From the NCBI GenBank assembly GCA_949316235.1, contig OX438759.1, forward strand, positions 10,739,118 through 10,803,117: 64,000 nt of DNA, given 5' to 3'. Each line of letters begins with the position of its first letter. Positions within the stretch are counted from its first letter, which is position 1. This stretch comes from Oegoconia quadripuncta (lineage: Eukaryota; Arthropoda; Insecta; Lepidoptera; Autostichidae). Below are positions 20,673 to 30,692 of this stretch, piece by piece. Both the position numbers and the translations under genes were made by a program. A model generated the notes under the pieces. The model ran no database searches. It saw nothing but the letters and a program-made list of their open reading frames with translations, and was not told the origin of the DNA.

Positions 20673-21555
20673 GTATTCAGTATACAGGGAGGGTAAAAAT
20701 CACAAACCTCGGTAATCCGCAAACCCTTGTACAGTTGCTTGCAAGATTCCCCTGTAGTCGTTTTCAATCGTATTGTAAGGTGGTAAGGTATAAAATTATT
20801 TATATTTATTGCTGGCAGTACTCAACCCAGTGTGTTACGTAAACAAACAAATTTAATTATTCGCCGTGGTAACTCCCTCTTTGTATACAAATCAAACAAT
20901 ATTTGACCAGAGGCTTTCACGTAGGCGGTCAATTTCATCTAGATTGAGTAGGATATGAGTTACCTATTGGGTATTGCAAAAGCAGACTTAAGTAATTTGT
21001 TAGTAAACTTATAACGCTTATGATATTTAAGAGCAGTAGTGATGTCAAAATCACATCAAAATAAATTATTCAATCCGGATTTGGAGGTGCGCTGGTAGAA
21101 GTATATCAACTCCTAAAAATAGTTTATATCTATAGAACAAAGATTTATAATATAGCAATAGGTTTAATTTACCGAATAAATTCAAATTTAAATTGAAACT
21201 ACTTATTTATACGAGTACCTTAATTAATATATAAGACATAGTTACCACGGATTAATTTTTTCTTCCAAATCAATTTTTAGGAGATCATATTACAACAGGG
21301 AATGAAATACACAGATATGTAAAATTATATATTAATAATACGCCGTCCAACTTGCTTCACCCAGTAAGCATGTACCCAGGAATCTGGTGCCATTGCCAAG
21401 CTGAAAGCATAGGTTCAGCTAGTGAGCAAAGAAGGCGCCAGCTCTTAGGTCTCCGGAGACATGGTCGAGTCTTATAGATCAAAGCGGTCGTAGTTTAGAC
21501 ATGCTGATTGATAGACAAACTACACAGGATCAAGATAAATTTAAATTATTAATCA
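20673..21555. other. no recognised gene
   Basis: Mostly A+T-rich. 21350-21530 is GC-richer (GGTCTCCGGAGACATGGTCG) and could be an unrecognised old LINE stretch upstream of the RTE end at 21560. Confidence 0.35.
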
Positions 21556-21559
21556 ACAA

Positions 21560-21748
21560 GTATTACTACTACAAGTTCTAGAGGAGAGACCACGCCCCCG
21601 CAAAGGTAGCATGAGACGTCCACCGATAAGGATAACCTAATAAAGATCTCGGGAAGCCGCTGGCTGCATGTCGCTTCCGACCTCTCGCTCTGTGCGAGAC
21701 CTATGTTCGCCAGTGGAGGTCCGGTGTCTGTTATGATAATGATGATAA
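21560..21748 (+). mobile_element. RTE-like LINE 3' end
   Basis: AGCATGAGACGTCCACCGAT reads GSMRRPPIR (canonical GRPPxRW). It is followed by decayed SRWxxxASDRS codons (CGGGAAGCCGCTGGCTGCAT), GAGACCTATGTTCGCCAGTG GAGGTCC and a GATGATAAAG tail. Confidence 0.7.
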
Positions 21749-21770
21749 AGTTATACCTACTAGCCACAAA

Positions 21771-21985
21771 CAAATATCCTTGTAAATACACACAGCGCCA
21801 TCTAGTTCCACACTAAGCAAAAGTTTGTCTTAAATTAGACGAATATATTTATACATATTATAATTGAAATCATCCATAACTCTGGTACACATGCCTATTG
21901 ACCATACAAACATATGCCCCTAGCGGGATTCGAACCGGCAATCTGTAGACACAGCGCTCGGGATCTCTAAGCACTACAACATAAT
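21771..21985 (-). mobile_element. SINE family A
   Basis: The reversed tail CACAGCGCCATCTAGTTCCA and the reversed head TGCCCCTAGCGGGATTCGAA CCGGCAATC. It belongs to the GGCGCTGTGT tail subgroup. The A-box end is decayed. Confidence 0.75.
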
Positions 21986-22103
21986 TGCCTGAACGTTTTA
22001 GCCGTTCTTTGGGTTGCCTATGTAGTATACAGAATTATACATATTGCCGATAACATATACATAAAGCACTCGAGGTGCATTCGCAATTAGTTTTCGACTA
22101 GGG

Positions 22104-22187
22104 ATGTCAAGCAGCAATGTTAATAGCATTGTTGAGTTCCGGTTGTCAGAGATAAGATAGCCAGCCCCCCAAATGTATTGGGGTTTA
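22104..22187 (+). mobile_element. SINE family C internal fragment
   Basis: GTCAAGCAGCAATGTTAATA, GCATTGTTGAGTTCCGGTTG then AGATAGCCAGCCCCCCAAAT is the middle of SINE C. It ends at an A-run abutting a 5S-like SINE. Confidence 0.7.
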
Positions 22188-22194
22188 AAAAAAA

Positions 22195-22420
22195 TGAAGC
22201 AAGGTCTAGTGTGGTCAGTCCTCGGATGGATGACCACTAGTGGCATTTTCATACGAGTGTTTCCGTGCTTCGGAGGGCTAGTAGTTTTTGTAGTCGGTCC
22301 CGGTATTTATAATTGAAGCCAGTCGTCAAGCCAAGTCGGTGGCCAACAGTGGCTGCTTAGAACACTGACTGTCAGGTGGCCACTAGTCTGACACAAATTT
22401 ACTAATCCGCGCCTGGTGGA
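22195..22420 (+). mobile_element. 5S rRNA-derived SINE-like element
   Basis: AAGCAAGGTCTAGTGTGGTC, AGTCCTCGGATGGATGACCA then CTAGTGGC matches the internal-promoter half of 5S rRNA (consensus GGTCAGTACTTGGATGGGTGACC). GTGTTTCCGTGCTTCGGAGG and GTCGGTCCCGG follow, then the body ACTGTCAGGTGGCCACTAGT shared with 6.70 kb. 5S-headed SINEs form a known class (SINE3), and this motif set is common in moths. It is not an rRNA gene, because the 5' half is missing and the box is diverged. Confidence 0.5.
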
Positions 22421-22512
22421 TTTTTTTTTGTATTCACATCGTGTTAGCACTTGACCTCAATCACACCTGATGTCAAGTGAAGATGAGGCCGAAGGTGGTA
22501 GCGTACTATTAT
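22421..22512 (-). mobile_element. SINE family C, 3' end
   Basis: TTTTTTTTTGTATTCACATC, GTTAGCACTTGACCTCAATC then ACACCTGATG and GAAGATGAGGCCGAAGGTGG. It starts where the 5S-like SINE is cut. Confidence 0.75.
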
Positions 22513-22562
22513 AAAGTGTAAATACTGGACGAATCTACACTTACGAATGCCATTTTTTTTAA

Positions 22563-22665
22563 TTAGCCTAACTTGTCCCACTGCTTGGCAAAGGCCTCTC
22601 CCAAACTCTTCCAGTCATCTCTATCCTTCGCGGTTTATCCTGCCTCCCTCTATCCTGCCAAATTT
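22563..22665 (-). mobile_element. RTE-like LINE 3' fragment
   Basis: GTCCCACTGCTTGGCAAAGG then CCTCTCCCAAACTCTTCCAG and TCTCTATCCTTCGCGGTT are the reverse of the 3' region (GGGAGAGGCCTTTGCCAAGC). Confidence 0.6.
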
Positions 22666-23389
22666 ACATTTTTTTTATTTATTTTTGTTTTCTTCTAGAC
22701 TATAAGTGATAGATCTCTATAGATGTGTGTAGGGGGATAAATTTAGGACTAATTATAAGCTAGATACGAGTAATATACATCACTATGTCGTGCATGAGTG
22801 TACGATGATGACATCGGTATGGTCTTCGATTAAACCTATACATTTCATGCATACAAATGCATCAGTTACATTACTTTCTAACATATCATTATCAGCTTTC
22901 TGTTGTCAAATGAAATGCATTATTATAATTTACCGAAATCTACATATTTTTCCTTGCAAAATTACATGCTTAAATATTTTAACTCTGACAGGAACAGACT
23001 CACCTATTTGAAACAAGTCCCATAAAATATGCAAGAAGTTTCGTTCGATGGCTTCGGATTTCGAAATTGTGTCATTCAACTTGACGTGTTGTAACACTTT
23101 TTTAATTTCGTTTTGCAATTTTAAAAATTACTATTTATTCAGGATGGAAATTAATTATTTTGTAGGCAATCTTTCGGCAACGGCAAATGGAAATTTCCCT
23201 TCGGGCGGAGAAGACCTGGGGGCCTCCAACTGGCCCAACAGTTACTTATTAAGTCCAAAATATTGCCACTTCAGTTTTGAATACTTTTTAGTGTGAGTGA
23301 ACTCAAATTCAAGCTTAAGGGTATTTTTTAGTTTGGATACAAACCGTAATAGGCCAAATGTAAAAATGAGATATTTTCTATATTTTTAT

Positions 23390-23500
23390 GTTATAAATGT
23401 GAAAGTTTGGATGTTTGCATATTCATTTGTATATTCGTTTGTTGCCCAATCACTGCGAAACGGATGAACGGATTTGGTATATAGCTAGGTAGGTAGATTG
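23390..23500 (-). repeat. 3' piece of the CCCGCGACTTCGCCCGCG-type repeat
   Basis: Reversed, it reads CAAATCCGTTCATCCGTTTC GCAGTGATTGGGCAACAAAC and ends CACATTTATAA, matching 14.24-14.31 kb. Confidence 0.55.
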
Positions 23501-23564
23501 TGTGAATATAGTGATATGTTTAAATTTCTATTTTATTATAATTATAAATAATAATAAATACAAA

Positions 23565-23745
23565 ATATTTCGTACACTTACACCAATCATCTAGTCCCGA
23601 ACTAAGCAAAGCTTGTACTATGGATACTAGATAATGGATTATACTTACATTTATGTAACCATCCATGACTCGTGAATAAATGTTCGTATTCATCACACAA
23701 ACATTTACCTGTGACGGGATTCAGGATTTGTGGGATTCGAATTGT
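23565..23745 (-). mobile_element. SINE family A
   Basis: CGTACACTTACACCAATCAT, CTAGTCCCGAACTAAGCAAA and TTCGTATTCATCACACAAAC then ATTTACCTGTGACGGGATTC are the reversed tail, body and B-box of the subgroup ending AGTTTGGGACTAGATGATTGG. The head is garbled by a small duplication (GGATT...GGGATTC). Confidence 0.75.
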
Positions 23746-24519
23746 TTCGACATATTTATATCCAACCCCAATAGTGACAAAATAATCCCACAAATAACTT
23801 ATAAATTTAAATCCATTTTATTCACCCAAATTAGACCCTACCAACTTTATGACTATAAAATCCCGATAATATCGCTTAACTTTTTATATGTCTTCAATTA
23901 CAGTTTATACAGAAACTGGTCACAATCGTCACAGAATTCATGGTAAAATAACGCCACCATTCAATGTCAAAGTTATGACATCGAAATAATGACCCATCAG
24001 TAAAACGGTTTTTGATGAAACGTTATATTGGTTTAGAGTAACTTCGGTTCATTGAAGCTTCGTGCAAATGAACTGTCGATATGATCAATATAGAAATGTT
24101 TCGATAAAATCCTTTTTACATAAATCAAATAAGTTTTTTTTTCTGTAAAGCACATGTGCTTTTCATCCCTGACTTACCCTGTGGTGTTCAGAAAAATTAT
24201 TCAGTGTTTAAATTAGAATACTTTAACTATACGAGTAAACATATATACACTACTTACCTAGTTTACTTTATTGTTAAAAGTAAAGGCAACCATTCAACTC
24301 TGAATTACTCTACAACTTATTTAATTAGTCTAATTTCGACTACACATGCGCGATAGCTTCGCGCTTCAGATAAAAACATTTTTATTTACTAAACGTCAAT
24401 GGATGCCAAATTCAAACTGAAAATATGAAATTCTTTTTCCACAATCGAATCAGATGAGTCGCCGACGTCTCCCGAAGGGTGCCGAGTGTTCGCGAGATCC
24501 TCACCTTTGGAAAATATCC

Positions 24520-24587
24520 GTCCAATGCTGAATCAGTGCCCGTTTGCAGTCCGCCGCGGATGGTTGTGACTTATTTCGGCCGGCAGT
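24520..24587 (+). promoter_or_regulatory. candidate core promoter (Inr + DPE) and non-coding first exon
   Basis: In a repeat-free GC-rich islet (24455-24620), the arthropod initiator TCAGT occurs with its A at 24535. GGTTG lies at exactly +28 to +32 (24562-24566), a full match to the DPE consensus RGWYV. No TATA box is evident, as is usual for DPE promoters. A strong splice donor, GTAAGT, follows at 24588, giving a 53-base exon without ATG-initiated protein. On the same strand, 21 kb downstream, is the Side-like start-codon exon, so a distal 5'UTR exon is plausible. It could also belong to another transcript. Confidence 0.35.
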
Positions 24588-25984
24588 GTAAGTCGCGCGT
24601 ACTGTCATGTCAAAAGTAACGCCGATTGTGATCTGTGACTAATTTTCTCTTAATTTGACACGTAATTACAACAACGATTATTGATGTAATAGTGTATTCA
24701 ATTCATGAAAGTGCCATAATAATAATATAATAACATGTTTTGATGTACGACTTGTGTGTACGAATATGAGACACACACAAGAAATAATCTAAATTTTCAC
24801 AATTACATCCCTAAATCAGATTAATAAGTTCACAGTGTATTCGCCTCTGTAAGTACATACCGATTAAATCATGCAGGATTATTTTAATTTAATTTTTTTT
24901 ATTTACAGATTCAATAACATTCTAATAATTTTGAATTAAATACTGCGTAATATTATGAGATCATTATTTAATGAAACCATTAAATTACCAGTATGATATT
25001 ATTGACAAAATGTTATTTTAAATTCAATAAAATTTATGGAGGACTGTTATTGTTTATTTGATTGACTCTATAACTAAACTGTAGATAGGTTCTTTAAACC
25101 AATAAAACCTTTTTATAAATTCATAAATTATATTTACAAATTAATACAAATAAATTACAATTACACATACAATGCATATTTCTGTAACAATTTTGTGTGT
25201 AGGATAAAGATATTAAAGATTAAAGATAAAGATAATGGATTTATCTCTATCTTTTCTAGTTATATATGTATAACTTGTCTCAGTAAAAAGCTTATAATAA
25301 AATATTGTTATATACATAATAAAATATTTTAGTTTTTCATTTTTCCTTATTCAAATTTGCCATTACATTTGTCTAGCCTTTATTAATCTATTTTTCTGTT
25401 TTTTAAATCATAACCTCTATCCAGAAGACTCCTTCATGTACAAATAGATATATTTATATAATAAACAAAACACAAGGGAGATTGAAGATCCTGACAGATT
25501 GACGGCGTAACAGCCACATAATTTGCTCGAAGACAATCTCTAATGGAATTTTAAGCAGTTCATAAGCGCTCAAACTACAATTATGACAGACGTAAGCCTC
25601 GAAATAGATTGGCGTTTCATGTTCTCACAAAAGTTGTAATATCTCCGGAGAAGAGAGACATTTCTAAATTGCAGTCCAATGGATTCACGTCAAAATATTA
25701 TACGATATTTTATTTGAGTTTGATATGAAAATCCATTTCGATTTATTGTGGCCATGTAATATTTTAGCAATTTCTATACCAGCTCGTGCTTTATCAAACC
25801 TCTATCATAAGTTTACCTATGTGAAATCGTTCTCGTTAGCGATAGGTAATGTTACTCATATTCGATGCGGGTTACAGTGATAGCGATAGTTTTGGAGCAC
25901 CTGCCACATAGTCACGAAAAAAGAATTGGACCGAAACTTCTTCTGCTGCTATGACTTTATACCAAAATCTTCCAATTTAAGATT
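24588..25984. other. no recognised gene; candidate 5'UTR intron start
   Basis: A very A+T-rich, repeat-poor stretch (poly-T near 24893-24901, GATAAAGAT runs near 25205-25235). Nothing is identifiable beyond the donor at its left edge. Confidence 0.35.
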
Positions 25985-26240
25985 CTTCCATAGAGTAAAA
26001 CCGAACCAACCCATCTCTTCCCGTGGGAGTTGTAAAAGGACTTTGGACTAAAACATGTGTAGATTCCCACGTTTTGACGGCGATGCGCATTTCCGTATAT
26101 TTCGAAAGGTGAACGTTGTTGTCGAAGGTTGTTTCAAACATAAAATTTTTAATATTCGATACACCCAAACGCTAATGTTTGGGATATCTCTGACCACCCT
26201 ATTTGGGATAGAGATCGTGTCGTTATCAATTGGCCCTAAT
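25985..26240 (+). mobile_element. dispersed repeat D
   Basis: AGAGTAAAACCGAACCAACC, GTTGTAAAAGGACTTTGGAC, CACGTTTTGACGGCGATGCG, CGCTAATGTTTGGGATATCT and CCCTATTTGGGATAGAGATC. It lacks the GTCACGTGTGC portion and the TATG tail. Confidence 0.7.
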
Positions 26241-26363
26241 ACATAACAACTTAACATATCTATTTGTGAATTAAGGAAAAATAGAAACTCGAATTGTCTA
26301 TGGGTTCACAACAATTTTGGTAACGAAACGAGTTTCTCAGACGCGATAGAAAACAAGTAGGAA

Positions 26364-26388
26364 GAACCCGTCATGCATAAAAAAAAAT
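26364..26388 (+). mobile_element. SINE family C, terminal ~24 bp only
   Basis: GAACCCGTCATGCATAAAAA AAAA is identical to the last bases of the copy at 54.12-54.14 kb. It looks like an extreme 5' truncation; no TSD could be confirmed. Confidence 0.5.
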
Positions 26389-27780
26389 TACGCGACCCCT
26401 TAGCGCTGGCATATAAGGTCGACATTAGTACTTTGGACCAGGAAATTATACTGCGTGCTGCGCAAACGCAGATTTATCTATTAATGTTATCGTTGCCACA
26501 TTTGTCGTGACCTCCTATATTATTTATTTGTATACAGATATGAATACAACAAGACGTACCTACAGCTACAGTTAGAGGTAAACTGTTTTGCTAATTCAAA
26601 TCCACGAATAATAACTTCTAATTGGACTTACGTCTCATGTCATGTAATAGTGCTAGAATACGATATTGCCACTAAATCTTTCAAAACCTTGAAGCTCCTA
26701 GCATGGCTACCGTGATGGTATTACATTAGGACCAAATCATAACAGAAACAATAAATAACATATAATTTTCATAAAAAGATATACATAGATATCCTAAATA
26801 AAGTTTTAATGTCTCCGGGAGTTGAAAGCTTAAGTTGTATCTAAATCTTATATATCCTTTATCAAGTAATAAGATAAAAAATAATATTAGACAAAATACA
26901 TAAGCATTGATCCAAGTGTAAACAATGACAAAAATAGGTTTTCATAAAAAATCCAAACTAAATTTATAAACTAAACTATATATTTTATTTTATTTTATTT
27001 ACATAGAATCTACAGCATTATTACAAATTCTTATACAGAAAACTAATACCAAACTTGTGCCAATTAAAGATTCTTATTATGTTACTGACAATGGTTACCA
27101 TTATCATTGAATGGATAATGTTTTAATTAAATTACAATTCAATTGGTACTATTATCCATGATTAATTAATAATATTATTATATGAATATCAACATAACAA
27201 ATCAAATGTCGTTATGTTAATATGTCTAAATTACATAGTATTGAAGGTTAAATTAAAGAAACCAAATAATCATAAGCCAAACGAAAATGTTAAAACTATC
27301 TCTAAATATCTATAAATGGTTGGTCGGTGGTTGAAAAAAAAAATATTGTAATTATTTCAAATAGTATTTCAGAACACATACCTACTCGTGATTAACTGTG
27401 AATGGACAAAACACAAATCGCCCTCTCGCCCGAATCACATATCACATCCGGCCCTATTATTCTGTGATTATACGGCCTATTTAGTATTTCACGACATCAC
27501 ATTAAATATCAACATACCTCTAATAACAAGGGTCCACAAATCCGGAGACAAGATGACACAAACACAATACCCACCGGGACAAATATAAGTGCTGTCTGAA
27601 GGTTGGGTATAAATACGTTATATGTATAGGTAGCTATTATACCCAAGGACGTACTATTGACGGTTGAATTTACATAAATTTCGTATTGCTAAGCGACTTT
27701 AGGATGAGAGTTTCAATGACATTTCTGTAGGTGGGTTACCTATTTCACAATAAACATGGTAACTGTAAAGAATATATATT
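26389..27780. other. no recognised gene or repeat
   Basis: A+T-rich, with a (TTTTA)n run at about 26978-27000. Short frames have no motif. Confidence 0.4.
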
Positions 27781-27895
27781 CATCATCATCATATCAGCCG
27801 AAAGACGTCCACTATTGGACAAAGACCTGGATGCGGGCAGCGCAGGACCGTGCGTTGTGGAGATCCTTGGGGGAGGCCTTTGGGCAGAATATACA
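27781..27895. mobile_element. two RTE-like 3' ends joined head to head
   Basis: 27781-27828 is a reversed RTE terminus (CATCATCATATCAGCCGAAA, GACGTCCACTATTGGACAAA). It switches without a gap to + strand coding sequence at 27829: TGGATGCGGGCAGCGCAGGA reads WMRAAQDRALWRSLGEAFGQ. Confidence 0.65.
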
Positions 27896-27959
27896 TTATT
27901 AGGTAAAATTATGATGATATTGAGATTTCATCGAAAGAGGAATGAATAACTCAACGTAT

Positions 27960-28110
27960 TAGTAAAGTGACAGTTGCCCATAGCGCAAAAGCCTGATGAC
28001 GATCAGGTCATAAAAGTTGTCAGGTCAGCGTGGGAAGTCCACCCTTATGGTGGCCAAATGACCTGATGAAGGCCGTGGCCGCAGGCAGTCTTGTTATGAA
28101 CCGTGACACA
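27960..28110 (+). other. possible old RTE-like remnant
   Basis: CCAAATGACCTGATGAAGGC CGTGGCCGCAGGCAG can be read as PNDLMKAVAAGS, similar to the RTE C-terminus (RWTDDLVKVAGS). The CAGCGTGGGAAGTCCACCC stretch is also RTE/5S-SINE-tail-like. The similarity is weak. Confidence 0.25.
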
Positions 28111-28265
28111 GGATATACAGTAAAACTACGAGTAAAAGATAATGTGGAGCTAGCTTGAATTAATGAAAATCCATAAAAAACTTTTGGAGTCTATCCGTCT
28201 TTAAAAATGAAATCAACATGTTTAAATATATTTTTGTGAATATTCCGCAAGAGTAGAAATTAATT

Positions 28266-28318
28266 TTATTGTTTGTTTATAAAAGCTTTATTGTGTAAGG
28301 AAATACAAAAGTTCTTAT
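28266..28318 (-). mobile_element. CR1-like LINE 3' tail
   Basis: TTGTTTGTTTATAAAAGCTT TATTGTGTAAGGAAATACAA is the reverse of TTGTATTTCC..ACACAATAAAGCTTT..AAACAAAC, as in the better copies at 38.97, 51.4 and 58.44 kb. Confidence 0.5.
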
Positions 28319-28745
28319 TAATCTAACATAAAATAAATAATGGTTGTACGAGTACGACGTATTTGAATGCTACCTCCAAATTTAATAAAATGTGTGTGAG
28401 TGACAGTTCTTTTGAAGCTATATTTAACAATGGAAGTCATGAACGTTGTTTTTATCAATACAATACATGTTTGCTGCTTCGTTATTATCTTAATGTATTT
28501 TAACATATTCATTAATTCTTTAGCTTTATTTTCATGAAGAGTATCATTTTCTCTAAAACACAAAGTCTAAGGAGTAGACTTGTACTACTAGACTAGGTAG
28601 TAGACTTGTTTAAATTAATTAGCAAATGATACCTATACGTACGAACTCGTCTAAGTTATGTGGAAAATTGCCTAAGTAGCAACATTCAAGAACGTAGGAA
28701 CTCGTCTAACGCCTAAGTAATGACGCTTCTATCTATAGATACCTG

Positions 28746-29131
28746 TATACAGGGTGAATTTGATTTCGTTGACGCCACTCTTGATTATGAACAACTTTCC
28801 CCAGGGAACCATAGTCGAATGCGATTTAAAAATTTTAGATTACCCATCCATAGTAAATCATTCTGAAACCGCCTTTAGTATGGAAATCCAACAATTTTCA
28901 GCTGGTGACTCTGATTATGAACAACTTACCACTAGGAACCTTAGCCGATTTGAATCGAAAATATTGGATTTCTATACATTAAGGTGGTGTCAGAATGGTT
29001 TACTCTATATGGGTAGGTCATCGAAATTTTTTTATCGATTTCGACTATGGTTCCTTTGGGAAACTTGTTCGAAATCAGGGGTGGAGTCACCAGCAAACTG
29101 GAATTACACTAATTAAATTTCACCCTGTATA
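28746..29131. repeat. foldback MITE, complete, ACAGGGTG termini
   Basis: It starts TATACAGGGTGAATTTGATT and ends AATTTCACCCTGTATA. The subterminal arms are also inverted copies: ACTCTTGATTATGAACAACT and GGGAACCATAGTCGAA against TTCGACTATGGTTCC and GGGTGGAGTCACC. A 120-codon + frame through it is an artefact of the structure. TA at both ends could be the target duplication. Relatives are at 19660 and 56745. Confidence 0.75.
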
Positions 29132-29429
29132 GGCAGTTGTTCGTTTGAGTAGGAAACGTCTAGGTAATAATTCGTCTATTTAGCAACTTATCGAGTGCGG
29201 GTCGCAATGCGACAATACCTATACCTCCGTCAAGGGCGGAGTCACAGCTTTTTGTTAAAGAGATATTCCGATTGCTTTTTTTCGACTTATATCACCATCT
29301 AGTCGACACTTGACATGATTCCAAAAGTAATACACCCAATTACAATTAATGGTTTATTTAACTCGTCTAAGCTTAAGCACTTTCCTAATACGTATAACAA
29401 CCGCATAATTAATACACATTCACTTTACA

Positions 29430-29640
29430 CGTGGCTTTCCTCTCCCAGGGTGGAACGGAAGAACAGCGCCCAATTCTTGGAGCTTTATGCCGAGTCCTAT
29501 TCCTCTTTGCCACAGTGGCACGCAAAATGTTTGTATTTGTCTTTGTATTTTCTGGAGGTTGATCTTTTTATGTTTTATTGGCATGTTAAGTTTGTTTTGT
29601 AACGTTTAATGTGTGCTGAACGGTGAATAAATTATTAATG
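29430..29640 (+). mobile_element. probable retroelement 3' end
   Basis: GTGGCTTTCCTCTCCCAGGG, TGGAACGGAAGAACAGCGCC and GCCGAGTCCTATTCCTCTTT GCCACAGTGGC run into GTTTTGTAACGTTTAATGTG and GGTGAATAAATTATTAATG. I recall this 3' module from other moth genomes, but there is a single copy here. Confidence 0.4.
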
Positions 29641-29871
29641 CAAGTATTAACTCGCTTAAGTATCCCGACTCTTGAACCAATCTTCCAGTTCATTACCTTC
29701 TTAGAACTTCTTAGAAATTTTCGGATTTATTGAAGTTTTCGGATTATCTGATTAATTTCACATTGATCGCAACCATGGTAAATCCTGACTTGGAAAACAA
29801 TTCAAATTATATCCAATAGTGGGGTGTACTAGACTATTGCTGAGGCAACAATTAAAATAAGTGTTTGTTTA

Positions 29872-29936
29872 AAAAAAATATACGACTAACTCGTATATTT
29901 TTTTACTGAAAACACTTAATTCGTAACCGGTTACGA
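29872..29936. repeat. short hairpin and 16-bp palindrome
   Basis: AAAAAAATATACGA (29872-29885) pairs perfectly with 29891-29904 across 5 bases. TCGTAACCGGTTACGA (29921-29936) is a perfect palindrome immediately downstream. Confidence 0.8.
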
Positions 29937-30119
29937 GAAAAGATGAAAATATCTTCGTTACTAGATGGCCGAAGGGTTGCCTCCATAATATTATATTCAT
30001 AAAGTCATACGATGGAATATCGAATGACTGAATTGGAAGTATAAATTCACTTACACATGACAAAAATGAAATATTTGTCCCGAACTTTAAACAAGTTTTC
30101 ACTTCATTCATTCAATTTG

Positions 30120-30336
30120 AACCAGTATTTTTAAGAATTATAACGGGTCAAATTTCTTAATTTTGTCACTCACTGACTCACCGATCATCAAAATTCTAAG
30201 GCACTTCTAGCAGACCTAGAAGCTTCAAATTTGGAATATAAGTAGTGTTTGGTGTATGAATCAAGGAAAAACTAAAAAATCTAGAAAAGACAGCAAAGAA
30301 AATTAAGCCCATACAGCCAAGTCTTCACTTAATTAA
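30120..30336 (+). repeat. probable dispersed repeat (TCACTCACTGACTCACCGAT type)
   Basis: GGGTCAAATTTCTTAATTTT, GTCACTCACTGACTCACCGA and TCATCAAAATTCTAAGGCAC TTC is a motif string I know from moth genomes as repetitive. There is only one copy in this window. It leads directly into the hairpin cluster. Confidence 0.4.
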
Positions 30337-30435
30337 ATTTTTCAATATTGGCTATAAAGCCAATATTGAAAAATGCCGTAAAATAATAAAACATCGTTAC
30401 GAATAATCGTAACGATGTTTTATTATTTTACGGCA
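30337..30435. repeat. two perfect back-to-back hairpins, ATAA loops
   Basis: Hairpin 1: 30337-30353 pairs with 30358-30374 (17 bp). Hairpin 2: 30374-30402 pairs with 30407-30435 (29 bp, TGCCGTAAAATAATAAAACA...). Both have the 4-base loop ATAA, no mismatch, and share base 30374. Confidence 0.95.
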
Positions 30436-30692
30436 AAAATTGTAACATCAAAGCCTCCCAGAAAAACCCATAGAGACAGGGAGTGGGCTCTTAGAAAAAC
30501 TGTAGCTGAAGCTCAAGAAGTAGTACCGGAAAAGAGAAAACGGAAGGCTACCTACAAAAATAAGAAAAGTTCATAAGTCAGAGAGAGGGCTTTAAGAAAA
30601 TTCGTTGCTGGTAGATATACATATATACAATAAGTAGAAGGTACCGAAAAGGAAAAAAGTAGAACTGTCTACAAAATACAAAAAGAAATGAG
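30436..30692 (+). pseudogene. Lys/Arg-rich coding-like remnant, unknown
   Basis: One + frame reads REWALRKTVAEAQEVVPEKR KRKATYKNKKSS, a stop, then VRERALRKFVAGRYTYIQ, a stop, then TVYKIQKEMRSHQKQYLSKK PSLATQLFCGKKL into the left arm of the long palindrome. The two ALRK units look like a diverged duplication. Three stops break the frame. I do not recognise the protein. Confidence 0.25.

Noticed and set aside
22195..22270. 5S rRNA gene
   Set aside because: Only the 3' promoter half is recognisable and it is diverged. It continues into a repeat body also found at 6.6 kb.
28754..29116. 120-codon ORF
   Set aside because: It spans a foldback MITE. The frame follows from the palindromic structure, and sister copies do not keep it.
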